The notes under the pieces: model-generated
The model's input: only the letters and a program-made list of their open reading frames with translations
Told to the model about the DNA's origin: nothing
The model's database searches: none
Translations under genes and position numbers: made by a program
Shown here: in pieces, positions 32,963 through 41,508 of the stretch
How positions within the stretch are numbered: position 1 is the stretch's first letter
Layout: each line of letters starts with the position of its first letter
NCBI GenBank assembly: GCA_017524805.1
Contig: JAFXUX010000033.1
Coordinates: forward strand, 1-64,000
Length of the DNA: 64,000 bases
Direction: 5' to 3'
Source of the DNA: Candidatus Methanomethylophilaceae archaeon
GTDB lineage: Archaea; Thermoplasmatota; Thermoplasmata; Methanomassiliicoccales; Methanomethylophilaceae

Positions 32963-33148
32963 ATGAAAGAACTTAGGAGGGAAAAATACCTTTCTAAAAT
33001 CCGTCCATTTTACAATGACAAGGACATAATCAAGGTCCTGACAGGGGCTCGCAGATGCGGAAAATCTACAATTATGAAACAGATAATGGACGATCTCGGC
33101 ACTGATACAAAAGTCGAGAAAACAATCGTGTATATCGATCTGCAATGA
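32963..33148 (+). pseudogene. AAA/DUF4143 ATPase fragment cut by an IS element
   Basis: Sixty-one residues keep the N-terminal helix and Walker A (VLTGARRCGKSTIMKQIM) of the same family as the gene at 20181. The frame reaches TIVYIDLQ and then hits a TGA formed at the left inverted repeat of the insertion sequence at 33143. The remainder of the gene is not found on the far side of the element. An AT-rich promoter (32900-32960) precedes it. Confidence 0.82.
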
Positions 33149-34993
33149 TTTCCTAAAATCATGTACCTTCGCAGAGCGAGGCATTTTTTGATCTGGCCAT
33201 TGTCCGAGGACCTGATCCTTTCCGCATGAGCGGCCTATAATCTCTATTTTTAGGGCAGCAGATCCGGATTCCGGCACTATAATCCATGGTTTCTTCGTCC
33301 GGAGGCATGTTTTCAATGCCGATATAGTACATTATAAATGATATATTTATATTCATGTACCATATTATATAATCGAAGGACATGAGGGTGCCCAAGGACA
33401 TCAGGGAGATGGAGAGGCCGGACCGTACGGTCGTGGAACCGTACCAGTCCGGCAGGTATGCGGTGAGGACGCGCATCGACAGATACGACGGCAAGGGCAA
33501 CCTCCTGTACAGGAAGAACCAGGTGATAGGGTACATCAGCGACTCGTACCATCCTATCATGCAGGAGAAGGCGCTGAAGTCTGTCGGGATTATAGATTCC
33601 AAGCAATACGGCGTCGCCAATCTCCTTAACGAACTGTGCAGGGACATCCTGAAGGACCTGTGCGAGTTCTACAGCTATCCGGATGCGGAATGGATCTACT
33701 GCGCCGCGCTGATCAGGGCGACCCATCCGGGCATCCCCGACTGCAAACTGAGGGCGCGGTACGTGCATTCGTTCGTATCCGAATTCTATCCGGGCGTGGC
33801 GATGAACAAGGATCACGTCACGGAGATGTTCACCCTTCTGGGTGAACAGTTCCGTACTACGGAGGCCTTCATGATCTCCCGTCTGGGGAAGGTGCCGGAG
33901 GACGAGCTCGTCGTCATCAACGGATGTCTGAAGCAGGATAACGGCGAAGGGCTGTCGATATCCAAGGCGTCCAGGACGGCGGCCGCCAAAGTATGCCACC
34001 ACCTGGCGATGTACGCATACAGCCCGTTGGAAGGGGAGCCGCTCTGTTCGAAGGTATATCCCGGGAACGTCACGGATGCCGTCGCGGTGAAGGATTTCGT
34101 GAAGAGCCTGAAGATACACAACGGGATCATCGTAGCCGACAGGGGTTTCAGACCCGAGGTGATGAGGAGAATTTCCGAGGAGCACAGGGGCCTTCATTAT
34201 CTCGTCCCGCTGATGAAGGGGCGTCTGGTGGCGGAGAGGTCGGGATGCTTTTCCTTCGATACGGTCATGATGCGCGACGACGGCCCGGTGAGCTGCAGGA
34301 GATCGGAAGCCAAGGGCAAGGACGGCGAGGGGCTGGGGTACTGGCTGTACTCCTTCAAGAATCCGAGAATCGCCGCGGAGATGGAGAGCGAATACCTGGA
34401 ACAAAACGCGGGCAAGCTTGACCCCGTTCTGCTGGAAGCGGAACGGAGATGGTTCGGGGTGCTGATACTCCAGTCCGATCATAAGATAGAGCCCGATTTC
34501 GCTTACGACTGCTATGACGACAGGTGGGGCATAGAGCCTCTCTTCAAACTGCACAAGACGGGGCTAGAGATCGATGACACCAGGGAGAAATCGGACGAGA
34601 CGGCGATAGGGAGCGAATTCGTCAACTATCTGGCCACCGTCATGTCGGCCAGGCTGAGGAACCACCTGGCAAAATTCGATTTCTGCAGGAACAGATCGTT
34701 CAAGGACGTGCTCTCTGATCTCCGCGACTGCGTGAAGGTCAGGAACGGCGACGGCGAATGGGAATTCCGCACGACCGCAGGCAAGGATATGAAGTTCTAT
34801 GTGAGGACGGGGGCTGTCACCGAACCGGATATGGTGGACATGTACGGTCTGAAGGAGACCGTTCCGCAGGAGGGTCCGCGCAGGCGCGGACGTCCTCTGG
34901 GCTCCAAGGATTCAAGGCCGAGGAAGAGACGCACCGCTGCAGAACTCGCCGCAACTCGGTCCGTCAAAAGTACATGATTTCAGGAAATCATTG
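33143..34993 (+). mobile_element. Insertion sequence with 24-bp terminal inverted repeats
   Basis: CAATGATTTCCTAAAATCAT opens the left end (repeat 33143-33166), and its reverse complement closes the right end (34970-34993) with one mismatch in 24 bases. One transposase gene lies inside. The repeat itself is partly self-complementary (GATTT and AAATC). Both ends seem intact, so the element may be recent. Confidence 0.9.
33382..34977 (+). CDS. IS4-superfamily transposase with AT-hook-like tail
   Basis: The 531-residue protein shows IS4-type blocks: VVINGCLKQDNG near residue 175, KVYPGNVTDAVAVKDFV, the Asp of IIVADRGFRPE near 250, and DRWGIEPLFKLHKTGLE with the Glu near 390. The place where relatives usually have a first catalytic Asp (IDGT) reads INGC here, so activity is uncertain. 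The C-terminus is basic and AT-hook-like (RRRGRPLGSKDSRPRKRR). CGAAGGA precedes ATG 33382. It is a different family from the transposase at 12-1577. Confidence 0.85.
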   Translation: MRVPKDIREMERPDRTVVEPYQSGRYAVRTRIDRYDGKGNLLYRKNQVIGYISDSYHPIMQEKALKSVGIIDSKQYGVANLLNELCRDILKDLCEFYSYPDAEWIYCAALIRATHPGIPDCKLRARYVHSFVSEFYPGVAMNKDHVTEMFTLLGEQFRTTEAFMISRLGKVPEDELVVINGCLKQDNGEGLSISKASRTAAAKVCHHLAMYAYSPLEGEPLCSKVYPGNVTDAVAVKDFVKSLKIHNGIIVADRGFRPEVMRRISEEHRGLHYLVPLMKGRLVAERSGCFSFDTVMMRDDGPVSCRRSEAKGKDGEGLGYWLYSFKNPRIAAEMESEYLEQNAGKLDPVLLEAERRWFGVLILQSDHKIEPDFAYDCYDDRWGIEPLFKLHKTGLEIDDTREKSDETAIGSEFVNYLATVMSARLRNHLAKFDFCRNRSFKDVLSDLRDCVKVRNGDGEWEFRTTAGKDMKFYVRTGAVTEPDMVDMYGLKETVPQEGPRRRGRPLGSKDSRPRKRRTAAELAATRSVKST

Positions 34994-35102
34994 TTCCGAA
35001 ACGCTACAAATCGGCATTTTCCCGTTTTATAAAATTAGCGATAATGGACATTTCCCGTTCCGTGAGTATGTCCGGCATATCTCGGGCAAGTCGAGCTACG
35101 AC

Positions 35103-35336
35103 ATGATCTCCGGGATAAAGGAGTTCTATGCTGCACTTCAATCGGGTGAGCTGGATTCCGATGTACCGTTGCAGGATACGGAGAAGATCCGCAGGGAGTA
35201 CGGGAAGGAGCTGGCAATCAAACTGCGTTGGCAGCACGGCATGCAGGTGAAAGATTTCGCAGAATTGTTTGGAGTTTCAAGGAACACCATCGGCAATTGG
35301 GTGAACGACAGCAGGCCCAAACCCGGCGACACCTGA
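35103..35336 (+). CDS. Helix-turn-helix protein, possibly truncated
   Basis: A 77-residue frame contains KIRREYGKELAIKLRWQHGM and the helix-turn-helix VKDFAELFGVSRNTIGNWVN. The frame stays open upstream into the insertion sequence, with a coding-like stretch (REYVRHISGKSSYD) before the ATG. The gene may therefore have lost its 5' end when the element or a neighbouring fragment arrived. It could be a phage- or plasmid-type regulator. Confidence 0.5.
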   Translation: MISGIKEFYAALQSGELDSDVPLQDTEKIRREYGKELAIKLRWQHGMQVKDFAELFGVSRNTIGNWVNDSRPKPGDT

Positions 35337-35508
35337 AGATACACGTTGCACCCACCCTTTCGTGCAACTTCGGTCAAACCCCGGGGACGGGGAGACCCGC
35401 CCCATTAACTTTCCCCCGATGCACGGATGCCTCTCGGAAACCCCCTCGGAAACGGGGGGGGCCCCTAGATAGATATATACGCGCCGCGCGAGGCAGCCGA
35501 TTTGGTTG

Positions 35509-35542
35509 TTGTGCATGATCTGACCTATCCGAAAATGCACAA
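35509..35542. promoter_or_regulatory. Inverted repeat in the gap after the HTH gene
   Basis: TTGTGCAT (35509-35516) and ATGCACAA (35535-35542) are perfect complements with an 18-base spacer, a possible operator. The same 260-base gap (35337-35602) holds a C-rich/G-rich hairpin around 35440-35466 (CCCCCTCGGAAACGGGGG), which could end transcription from either side. Confidence 0.4.
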
Positions 35543-35602
35543 TACCATTCTGCACCGTTTGGACAGAAGAAAGTATAACAGATATCGCCCAGAGAAACAT
35601 AT

Positions 35603-36553
35603 TCAGAGAATTACGACAATTTTCCCGTTCGCTTTTCCGTCATCCAATGCCATGCATGCATCTCTTATCTCTGAGAAACGATAACATTCGGCATACTTCG
35701 GACGGAGTCCGTGTTCTTTGATGAAAGCGAAAATCGAATCCACCGTTCCCTGCGTAGGGTAATTGCTGAAGTAGCCGGTAAGGTAAACGCCGTTCGGTAT
35801 GTCCTTGATGGGGTCGAAACCGTTCAGAGAATAGATCCCTCCGAGTATGCCGGTGTCGCATACTATGCCGCCCTTCCTCACACAGCGAAGGGTATCCAGC
35901 AGACTCTTCGGACCAACGAGATCCAGTGCCTTGTCTGCTAATACCTTATCTTCCAGATCACCATCGTCGAGGATTGCGGTATCGGCTCTTCCGAGAAGAG
36001 GGATCTTGCTTTCTCTGTGGGTGGTGGCTATGACCTTGCAGCCCATCGCTTTGGCGATATCGATTGCTGCATATCCCAGTGCACACGTTGCACCGCGGAT
36101 GAGCAGAGTCTCATTCCTTTTCAGGCGGAGGCATTCGAACAGCGACCCCCATGCGGTCAGATAGGTTTCGGGTACGGCCGCGAGCTCGTCCCAAGGGAGA
36201 TCCGAATCTATCTTGAAGACATGATGAGCGGGAAGAACGGCGTATTCGGCATAACTGCCGTCGAAACTCCTCCCCATCCCACCCATCATAGCTATCACCC
36301 TATCCCCTACGGAGAAGGACGTATCGGATGCATCGGCGATCTCGCCGACACATTCGATGCCTGGAATCACGGGCTTGGCGATATAGTCCTCATCGATTTC
36401 CTCAAGACGGAGAATCTTCTCGGAATGATTCATCCCGAAGGCGCATATTCTGACCAACACCCATCCGGAACCGACCTCTGGAACCGGTACGTCGGTCAGC
36501 ACCACATCTTCCGCCTTGGTGATCCCATCTATCTTAACTGCTTTCATCATCAA
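35603..36553 (-). CDS. Medium-chain dehydrogenase/quinone-oxidoreductase-like protein of the peptide cluster
   Basis: The 316-residue protein has the GroES-like domain with GIECVGEIADASDTSFSVGD near residue 70, then a Rossmann domain with LLIRGATCALGYAAIDIAKA near 150, the NADPH-binding loop of quinone oxidoreductases. The structural-zinc cysteines of classical alcohol dehydrogenases are absent. It starts 20 bases inside the 3' end of the radical SAM gene (stop 36534), so the two are co-translated. I infer a reduction step in peptide maturation or in self-protection. Confidence 0.82.
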   Translation of the reverse strand: MMMKAVKIDGITKAEDVVLTDVPVPEVGSGWVLVRICAFGMNHSEKILRLEEIDEDYIAKPVIPGIECVGEIADASDTSFSVGDRVIAMMGGMGRSFDGSYAEYAVLPAHHVFKIDSDLPWDELAAVPETYLTAWGSLFECLRLKRNETLLIRGATCALGYAAIDIAKAMGCKVIATTHRESKIPLLGRADTAILDDGDLEDKVLADKALDLVGPKSLLDTLRCVRKGGIVCDTGILGGIYSLNGFDPIKDIPNGVYLTGYFSNYPTQGTVDSIFAFIKEHGLRPKYAECYRFSEIRDACMALDDGKANGKIVVIL

Positions 36554-37577
36554 TGCTAATCACCTTCCAGCACTGGGGGTCGGGAGCATACATGTCCCCG
36601 TGGTATCCTTTCGCCACCGCCGGGCATCCGCGGCAGAAACGAAGGAGTTCGCATTTCGAACATTTTTCGAAGTTCTCGTAAACCCTGTACATATCCATCT
36701 TCGGTCCGGTGAACAGATCGTACAGGTCGTCTTCAAGTGCATTCCCGACCTTGCTCTCCATCCTCCTGCATGCATAGACGGAACCGTCGGAAAGGATGGT
36801 CAGATGGGAATTCCCGCAGTTGCACCCGTCATAGACGTATTCGTCGTCAGGGTAATCCTTCGGATCGAAATCCCCTATCTCGTGACGGTAGAGCGTCCAC
36901 AGATGGTCCTTGAGATTGAAGGTCGTCCCCGAATCCTTGTATTGCTGATATTTCTTCCAGCACCTGTCCATCATATCCCTGTATTCCGTCGGGGAACACG
37001 TGGTATCCCTGTCGGCGAGGGAGGGACAGTAGCGGGCGAAAGCGAATATGTCGGCCTTGTTCCTCACCGCCTCGTCCACAAGCGAAGGAATCTCGGAAAC
37101 GTTCCACTTGGATACGGTGGACATTATGGCCACGTCAATCCCGGCATCGCGGAGCATCGGTATGGCGGACATCGTCGCATCGTAGGAACCGGGTTGTCTT
37201 ATCCTGTCGTGAGTATCCTTAAGACCGTCGAGGGAAAGCTGGTATTTCACGACCCCGAGTTCCCTCATGCGTCTGCACACTTCGGGGGTCAGATGGAATG
37301 GATTGCCGAGGATGGCGATACGCATATTGTCCTTTTTCAACAGTTCCAGAAGATCCCAGAAACGCGGATGGAGGATGGGGTCCCCGCCCGTTATGTACAG
37401 GTACGGTTCGCGTCCTGCCTTCCTGCAGAAGGCCCTGATGTTCTGAAGTACAGTCTCCATATCACTGAAAGACATCTCTCTGAACTTTGCATGGCTGCCG
37501 AGGGCGTAGATGTAGCAATGCTTGCATCTCTGATCGCACGCTTCCGTTATGTGCCACTGGAATGCGAAATAGGTCAT
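36534..37577 (-). CDS. Radical SAM/SPASM peptide maturase
   Basis: The 347-residue protein starts at ATG 37577 (MTYFAFQWHITEACDQRC). The cluster-binding CxxxCxxC reads ACDQRCKHCY. YITGGDPILHPRF is the SAM-binding GGE-like motif, and a SPASM domain with seven or more cysteines (CNCGNS, YACRRM, CSKCELLRFCRGCP, CW) lies at residues about 245-345, ready to bind auxiliary iron-sulfur clusters. This layout is typical of enzymes that install thioether or other bonds on ribosomal peptides. The gene follows directly behind a Cys-rich repeat peptide, its probable substrate. Confidence 0.92.
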   Translation of the reverse strand: MTYFAFQWHITEACDQRCKHCYIYALGSHAKFREMSFSDMETVLQNIRAFCRKAGREPYLYITGGDPILHPRFWDLLELLKKDNMRIAILGNPFHLTPEVCRRMRELGVVKYQLSLDGLKDTHDRIRQPGSYDATMSAIPMLRDAGIDVAIMSTVSKWNVSEIPSLVDEAVRNKADIFAFARYCPSLADRDTTCSPTEYRDMMDRCWKKYQQYKDSGTTFNLKDHLWTLYRHEIGDFDPKDYPDDEYVYDGCNCGNSHLTILSDGSVYACRRMESKVGNALEDDLYDLFTGPKMDMYRVYENFEKCSKCELLRFCRGCPAVAKGYHGDMYAPDPQCWKVISIDDESS

Positions 37578-37589
37578 GGTAAAATAAAC

Positions 37590-37605
37590 GCCTCCGTTTG
37601 GAGGC
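37590..37605 (-). promoter_or_regulatory. Intercistronic hairpin between precursor and maturase
   Basis: GCCTCC and GGAGGC form a perfect six-base-pair stem around the loop AAAC, seven bases after the precursor stop, followed by a T-rich stretch. The 3' arm contains the GGAGG that would serve the maturase start. Folding would both attenuate transcription and hide the ribosome binding site, keeping precursor in excess over enzyme. This is inference from structure only. Confidence 0.6.
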
Positions 37606-37612
37606 AATGAAA

Positions 37613-37738
37613 TCAGTTTTTCTTGTCACCGGATCCGCATGCGCTGCCGCAGGCCGATGCTTTCTTGTCACCGGATCCGCATGCGCTGCCGCAGGCGGAG
37701 GAGACGTCGTTTCTTCCGAACATATTCTTGAGAGCCAT
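37613..37738 (-). CDS. Cys-rich RiPP precursor peptide with ACGS repeats
   Basis: A 41-residue peptide: leader MALKNMFGRNDVSS, then two copies of ACGSACGSGDKK separated by AS and ending in N. Each repeat has two cysteines, each preceded by Ala and followed by Gly-Ser. The DNA of the repeats is an exact 42-base tandem duplication over at least 33 bases (37622 and 37664). The gene is directly upstream of the radical SAM/SPASM gene. Repetitive ACGX peptides paired with such enzymes are known as a RiPP class; I recall the pattern but could not check it. The four cysteines are the likely modification sites. Confidence 0.85.
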   Translation of the reverse strand: MALKNMFGRNDVSSACGSACGSGDKKASACGSACGSGDKKN

Positions 37739-37771
37739 TCTTGAAACCTCAGTATTGTATTCAAAAACAAT

Positions 37772-37801
37772 TATATAAATTAGTAAGATATCATTTATAT
37801 A
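37772..37801. promoter_or_regulatory. Divergent promoter with mirrored TATA boxes
   Basis: TATATAAAT (37772-37780) and ATTTATATA (37793-37801) are perfect complements with a 12-base spacer. Each is placed as a TATA box for one of the divergent transcripts: the precursor starting at 37738 and the TetR gene at 37849. The symmetric site is also a natural operator for the dimeric TetR-family protein. Confidence 0.6.
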
Positions 37802-37848
37802 GAATTAAAACAAAACCGTCTATAATGTTCTAATTTGGAAGGGAGACG

Positions 37849-38460
37849 ATGGGAAGATACGAGAAAGCCAGCGGAAAGACCGAACGCGCGATCCAAGAGG
37901 CATATTGGGAGCTGTACGAGAAAGGCGATGCGGGGAGGATAACCATCGACGAGGTGTGTGCATCCGCAGGTGTGCATAGATCCACCTTCTATTATCATTT
38001 CAGGAGCGTGGATGCAATCCTCGAATCCATCAAGGAAAGACAGATCCGTCTCCTGAAAGAACTGTTCGATAATACGGGAGGGAAGGATGTGGATTTCCAG
38101 AAGTTCATTCCCGCATTCCAGGAACTCTTCGCAGAGAATGAACGCTATCTAATTCCTCTCGTAATCGAATACGGCGACAGGGAATTCTCGTTCAGATACA
38201 GATCGTATCTGGAGGATATGATGTTCGAGCATCTGAAGATCACATTTCAGCAGCACGACGACCGGACCGCAGGCGTACTGGAGATCGTGATATCCGGAAT
38301 GGTCAATATGTTCCTGATATCACTGGCGACCCACACGGTCTCCCTTGAGGATTCCAATCTCCTTTCCCACGGAATGATAAACGTGGGATTGAGATCCGTA
38401 CTCCGCGACAATTTCGGAATACATATAGGATTCACGACAATGGCATCGTTGTTTCGATGA
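37849..38460 (+). CDS. TetR/AcrR-family regulator of the peptide cluster
   Basis: The 203-residue protein has an N-terminal helix-turn-helix (ITIDEVCASAGVHRSTFYYH, residues about 31-50) with the conserved FYYHF, and a variable ligand-binding part ending in helices with FLISLATHTVSLEDSN. ATG 37849 follows GGAAGGGAG. It diverges from the precursor operon over a 110-base promoter region, so it probably represses that operon and its own gene until a ligand binds. Confidence 0.9.
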   Translation: MGRYEKASGKTERAIQEAYWELYEKGDAGRITIDEVCASAGVHRSTFYYHFRSVDAILESIKERQIRLLKELFDNTGGKDVDFQKFIPAFQELFAENERYLIPLVIEYGDREFSFRYRSYLEDMMFEHLKITFQQHDDRTAGVLEIVISGMVNMFLISLATHTVSLEDSNLLSHGMINVGLRSVLRDNFGIHIGFTTMASLFR

Positions 38461-38549
38461 AAAGATCGACCTCTCCCCTACCATTAAATTCTTAGTAAGC
38501 GCATAGTCAATCGCAGAAACGACGGGAATCCTCAAGGAAGTGAAAAACC

Positions 38550-39119
38550 ATGAGGAATAGAAAAACCGCCGAAGGTGACGTTTTTATCTCCACCCTCAAT
38601 GAGAAGAACCGCACCGTGTCGGACGAGAAACTTCCAGAATTTTCGCGGATGTGGGCAGGAGATACGGATACGACGACGTCGCCGTCGAGTTCGTCGAACT
38701 CACCGACTTCAAGGTCAGATGGCAGAGGAAAGCTCGTGGAGAAAGAGGTCCCTCGTTCGGTCAGGAACGCGATCGAGGAGTACCTTCCCGTGAGGGACAA
38801 GATTATCGCCGAATTCGGGGACAGGGGAAAGGGATCGCTGATAGCCATCCCCTACCGTGCCCACAGCCCCGATGCGTCGGTGAGATTCGTGGAGCAGTGC
38901 ATGAGGAACCTCGTGGACAAGACCAGCATCAAAGCCACCTGCCACACGCTGAGAAGGTTCTACTGCACCAACCTGTTCGACGCGGGGGCGGAGCAGGACA
39001 TCGTCCGCAGGATGATGTGTCACTCGCACCTTGACACAACTCTGAATCACTACCTCTACGCGGACCCGAGGAAGATAAAGGGAGCCACCACGGCGGTCGA
39101 CGACGCGCTCGACCTGTGA
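38550..39119 (+). pseudogene. Tyrosine recombinase (XerC/D-like), frameshifted remnant
   Basis: The last 130 residues keep the catalytic domain: GKLVEKEVPRSVRNAIEEYL, then CHTLRRFYCTNLFDAGAEQD (the Arg box), CHSHLDTTLNHYLYADP with the second His and the nucleophilic Tyr, and the tail VDDALDL. Upstream, the expected sequence YDDVAVEFVELTDFKVRW lies in another frame (about 38660-38730), so there is a frameshift near 38730, and the N-terminal half of the enzyme is gone. Partial copies of the tail occur at 32318 and 43297. Confidence 0.82.
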
Positions 39120-39412
39120 AACTTAGAAATACTTTACCAAACGATTTACCCATCTGAGGATTCGAGTATCAAGAATCACTCAGCTGGGATTTTTCTTTGG
39201 AATGATCCTCCCTGATTATTGGACAGATACCCGTCTAACCTTGAAACGTGGGAAGATACAGTTGGCGAAATACGAAGCTCTCGGTAACGCGATCGAATCC
39301 GCAGTCCGGAAAGCCTGCGAAGGCAAGGAAGTGGGAATCGCTTTCTCCGGCGGAATGGATTCGGGATTGATTGTTGCACTTGCAAAGAACTGCGCCAGAT
39401 CTGTCATCTGCT
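38920..39412 (+). repeat. Accessory segment copy B
   Basis: The copy holds the recombinase catalytic tail, its TGA, the promoter-like AAACTTAGAAATACTTTACC, and the first 55-60 codons of an asparagine-synthase-like gene. The DNA from 39248 to about 39412 is almost identical to copy C from 43607. Confidence 0.82.
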
Positions 39413-39483
39413 ACACCCTGGAACGTCCGTGTCCCGAATTGGTGCGTACCGGCATCCGCCTGCGGTTCGCGGAACCGAACTAA
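39202..39483 (+). pseudogene. Asparagine-synthase-like gene, short fragment
   Basis: Only the N-terminal 60 residues of the family remain (RGKIQLAKYEALGNAIES, then IAFSGGMDSGLIVALAKNCA and ICYT). Similarity to the intact gene at 43598 is lost after CYT; the last 23 residues before TAA are unrelated. The PP-loop is kept but the protein cannot be functional. Confidence 0.82.
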
Positions 39484-39697
39484 GGCAGACTTAATCGTTT
39501 TTGATTTCAGCAATTCGGCATAATCCTCAATCAGATACATCAGTATCGAAAGGTTTCCCGTTTCCTAAGATCGAGGACGTTTCGCAGATGGTGCATCGAT
39601 ATTCCCGTACTGTGGGTGGACGGGATGCTGCCTGTTGCGGAACAGGTAAGGATGGTCGAGGAGTTCTCAGGACTGTAAATGCGCCTGATATTCGACA
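39484..39697 (+). other. Unassigned stretch after the short fragment
   Basis: About 210 bases hold a short coding-like plus-strand run (PVLWVDGMLPVAEQVRMVEE, around 39590-39680) that ends in TAA and lacks a start. It may be the tail of a gene truncated by rearrangement. I see no known family. Confidence 0.35.
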
Positions 39698-40384
39698 TCA
39701 ATGAAGAGGATCTTCGGGGAATATAGGGCCGTGACCGAAAAATATCTCGCGTTCTTTCTCTGCATCAGTTACTTTTCTGCGTATTTTCGGCTCCGATTCA
39801 ATAATCTTTTCCACAGTGAGGCCGAACCTCTCAGCGATGTCTTCCGGCGATTCCGATTTTTCATTACGCAAATAGATTCTGGCTTCGACGAATGAAAGAG
39901 GCACCCTTTCCTGCAGCAGCCAGATACGGGTGGCATACCTTACCTCACGGAATTCGCTTTCGGTAAGCGGTTCCCCCGTTCTCCAGGGACGGGTTTTTTC
40001 CCTGTCTATATTGGACCTATTATTCGGTTGGTTTTCCCTCTTACGTTTGACCAAGAACTCCTGTATTTCCCCCGCTCCCTGGAATCTTCTGCAATTGTCA
40101 AGAATCCACTTGCTGATCACAGGGTCTAGATTCTTCGAGTTATACTCATCCCATAGGTTCTGCTCTGTTCTTTCCCACAGTGCGGGTTCATCGACATTCA
40201 TCCTGTATTTCAGGAACTTCCAAAGACTTCTGCCCCATGCACTACTCAGATAAAGGGAAATCATCTCGAACGGGAGACCTAGTCCGTCCTGTAGCTTCCA
40301 TAATTGCATAGCATAGACATACTGGCAGTATTCGTCCCGATCGGTTATATCTGTAGGCTTGTTGAATCTGCATTGGAGAGGCAT
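39698..40384 (-). CDS. Plasmid/virus-like protein of unknown function
   Basis: The 228-residue, Arg/Glu-rich soluble protein has no recognised family. It contains aromatic-rich helices (SLYLSSAWGRSLWKFLKY), a basic linker (KRKRENQPNNRSNIDREK) and a possible DNA-binding helix pair near the end (SPEDIAERFGLTVEKIIE). The ATG is one base past the stop of the metallopeptidase-like gene, so the two form an operon. Base composition (more A/T) and context suggest an integrated element. Confidence 0.6.
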   Translation of the reverse strand: MPLQCRFNKPTDITDRDEYCQYVYAMQLWKLQDGLGLPFEMISLYLSSAWGRSLWKFLKYRMNVDEPALWERTEQNLWDEYNSKNLDPVISKWILDNCRRFQGAGEIQEFLVKRKRENQPNNRSNIDREKTRPWRTGEPLTESEFREVRYATRIWLLQERVPLSFVEARIYLRNEKSESPEDIAERFGLTVEKIIESEPKIRRKVTDAEKEREIFFGHGPIFPEDPLH

Positions 40385-40385
40385 C

Positions 40386-41411
40386 TTACCACTTGTTCTT
40401 ACTGCGCCAGCAGAATATCTTCCTGAACGTACTTAATGCTGATTCACCGCCTTCTTTTCTGGAGGATATTATCGTTTTCGGATAGTTTTCGTTTACCTTG
40501 TTTACTGCGGACTTGCCTGTGATGTTGGTTCCTTCCCGGATTGCGCCCCCGGATCTCATTGTAGTTCTGTCGCTGTCACGGGTATTTCTGCCAGACACAT
40601 CGTATCTGTCGTTTTTCCAATACCCTGATACTTCCTCAGATTTGTGTTTCAAACGCAATTCCGTCTCTGCTGCGGTAGCGGTTTCTTCGGCATTTCTTAC
40701 CTGTTTGATCGATTTTCCTTTCATCCTTCCGCATTTGACGTTACCTTTTCCATCGGTAGGATATGCGGTCTTCGCATATTTGTCGCGGTCACCGTCTACG
40801 GTCCTCATGTGATGTACCATCTCGTGGGTCACGGTCATCTCGCTGGGGTTGGTCTTTAGGATTATCGTCGGAGACTCGCCATTGTCCTTGGTGGTCGGTC
40901 TGGCATATCCACCGTTCTTTCCGTCAAGGTTGCCGTTAACAACGAAGGGTTTTCCGAAACGGTCTATTTTATCAATTTCGTCTTTTGAAAAGTTCTCCGT
41001 TACTGTCTTGAGCACTTTCTTTTTCGTGGCTTCGGTACAATCGAACTTGAATGCACTTTCAGCGGATTTCATCTGCGGAGTGTATCCACTAATGGTTTTT
41101 CTGCCAGTTCCGCGTCCTCTTCCGGTACTTCTACTAGATCTGTGCGACGAGGTTGCTCTGGAAGCGGTTCTGGTCTTTGAAGAAGATCTTCCTGAAGACG
41201 TTGGAGTGACGGTCTTCCTGGACGAAGCATGCTGTTTGAAGCCTTTGGCGAACGTACCGTCAGAATGCCTTCTCTGTTTTCTTGCCTGCAGAGATCTTGC
41301 TTTGGATGCTGATGATGCGGTATTTCTGCGTGAAGATGCTGATTTTGTACGTCTTGTTGTTCTCGAATTTGTTGCCTTACGGGTAGTTTTACCCCTTGTA
41401 ATTCTTGTCAT
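40386..41411 (-). CDS. Putative zinc metallopeptidase with Ser/Arg-rich N-terminus
   Basis: The 341-residue protein has a very basic, low-complexity first 110 residues (TTRKATNSRTTRRTKSASSR) and a globular part containing SEMTVTHEMVHHMRTVDGDR; HEMVHH fits the zinc-binding HExxH of metallopeptidases. A third ligand may be a Glu near AEETATAAETEL. The basic tail suggests DNA or capsid association, as in plasmid transfer or virion proteins. It is divergent from the RHH regulator at 41509. Function is inferred from one motif only. Confidence 0.6.
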   Translation of the reverse strand: MTRITRGKTTRKATNSRTTRRTKSASSRRNTASSASKARSLQARKQRRHSDGTFAKGFKQHASSRKTVTPTSSGRSSSKTRTASRATSSHRSSRSTGRGRGTGRKTISGYTPQMKSAESAFKFDCTEATKKKVLKTVTENFSKDEIDKIDRFGKPFVVNGNLDGKNGGYARPTTKDNGESPTIILKTNPSEMTVTHEMVHHMRTVDGDRDKYAKTAYPTDGKGNVKCGRMKGKSIKQVRNAEETATAAETELRLKHKSEEVSGYWKNDRYDVSGRNTRDSDRTTMRSGGAIREGTNITGKSAVNKVNENYPKTIISSRKEGGESALSTFRKIFCWRSKNKW

Positions 41412-41508
41412 GGTAAGATATATTGATTTTTAACTTATAATTATGATTAAAGATGGCAAAATGCTACCAAATTATTTAATATTTGCAATTCTGTTATTGT
41501 TTGATAAC

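Noticed and set aside
33313-34554. 413-codon open frame opposite the transposase
   Set aside because: It has no family features, and the plus-strand transposase explains the region.
37622-37720. Simple direct repeat without coding meaning
   Set aside because: The 42-base unit is a multiple of three, stays in frame with a start codon and stop, and encodes a regular Cys-rich peptide next to its likely maturase.
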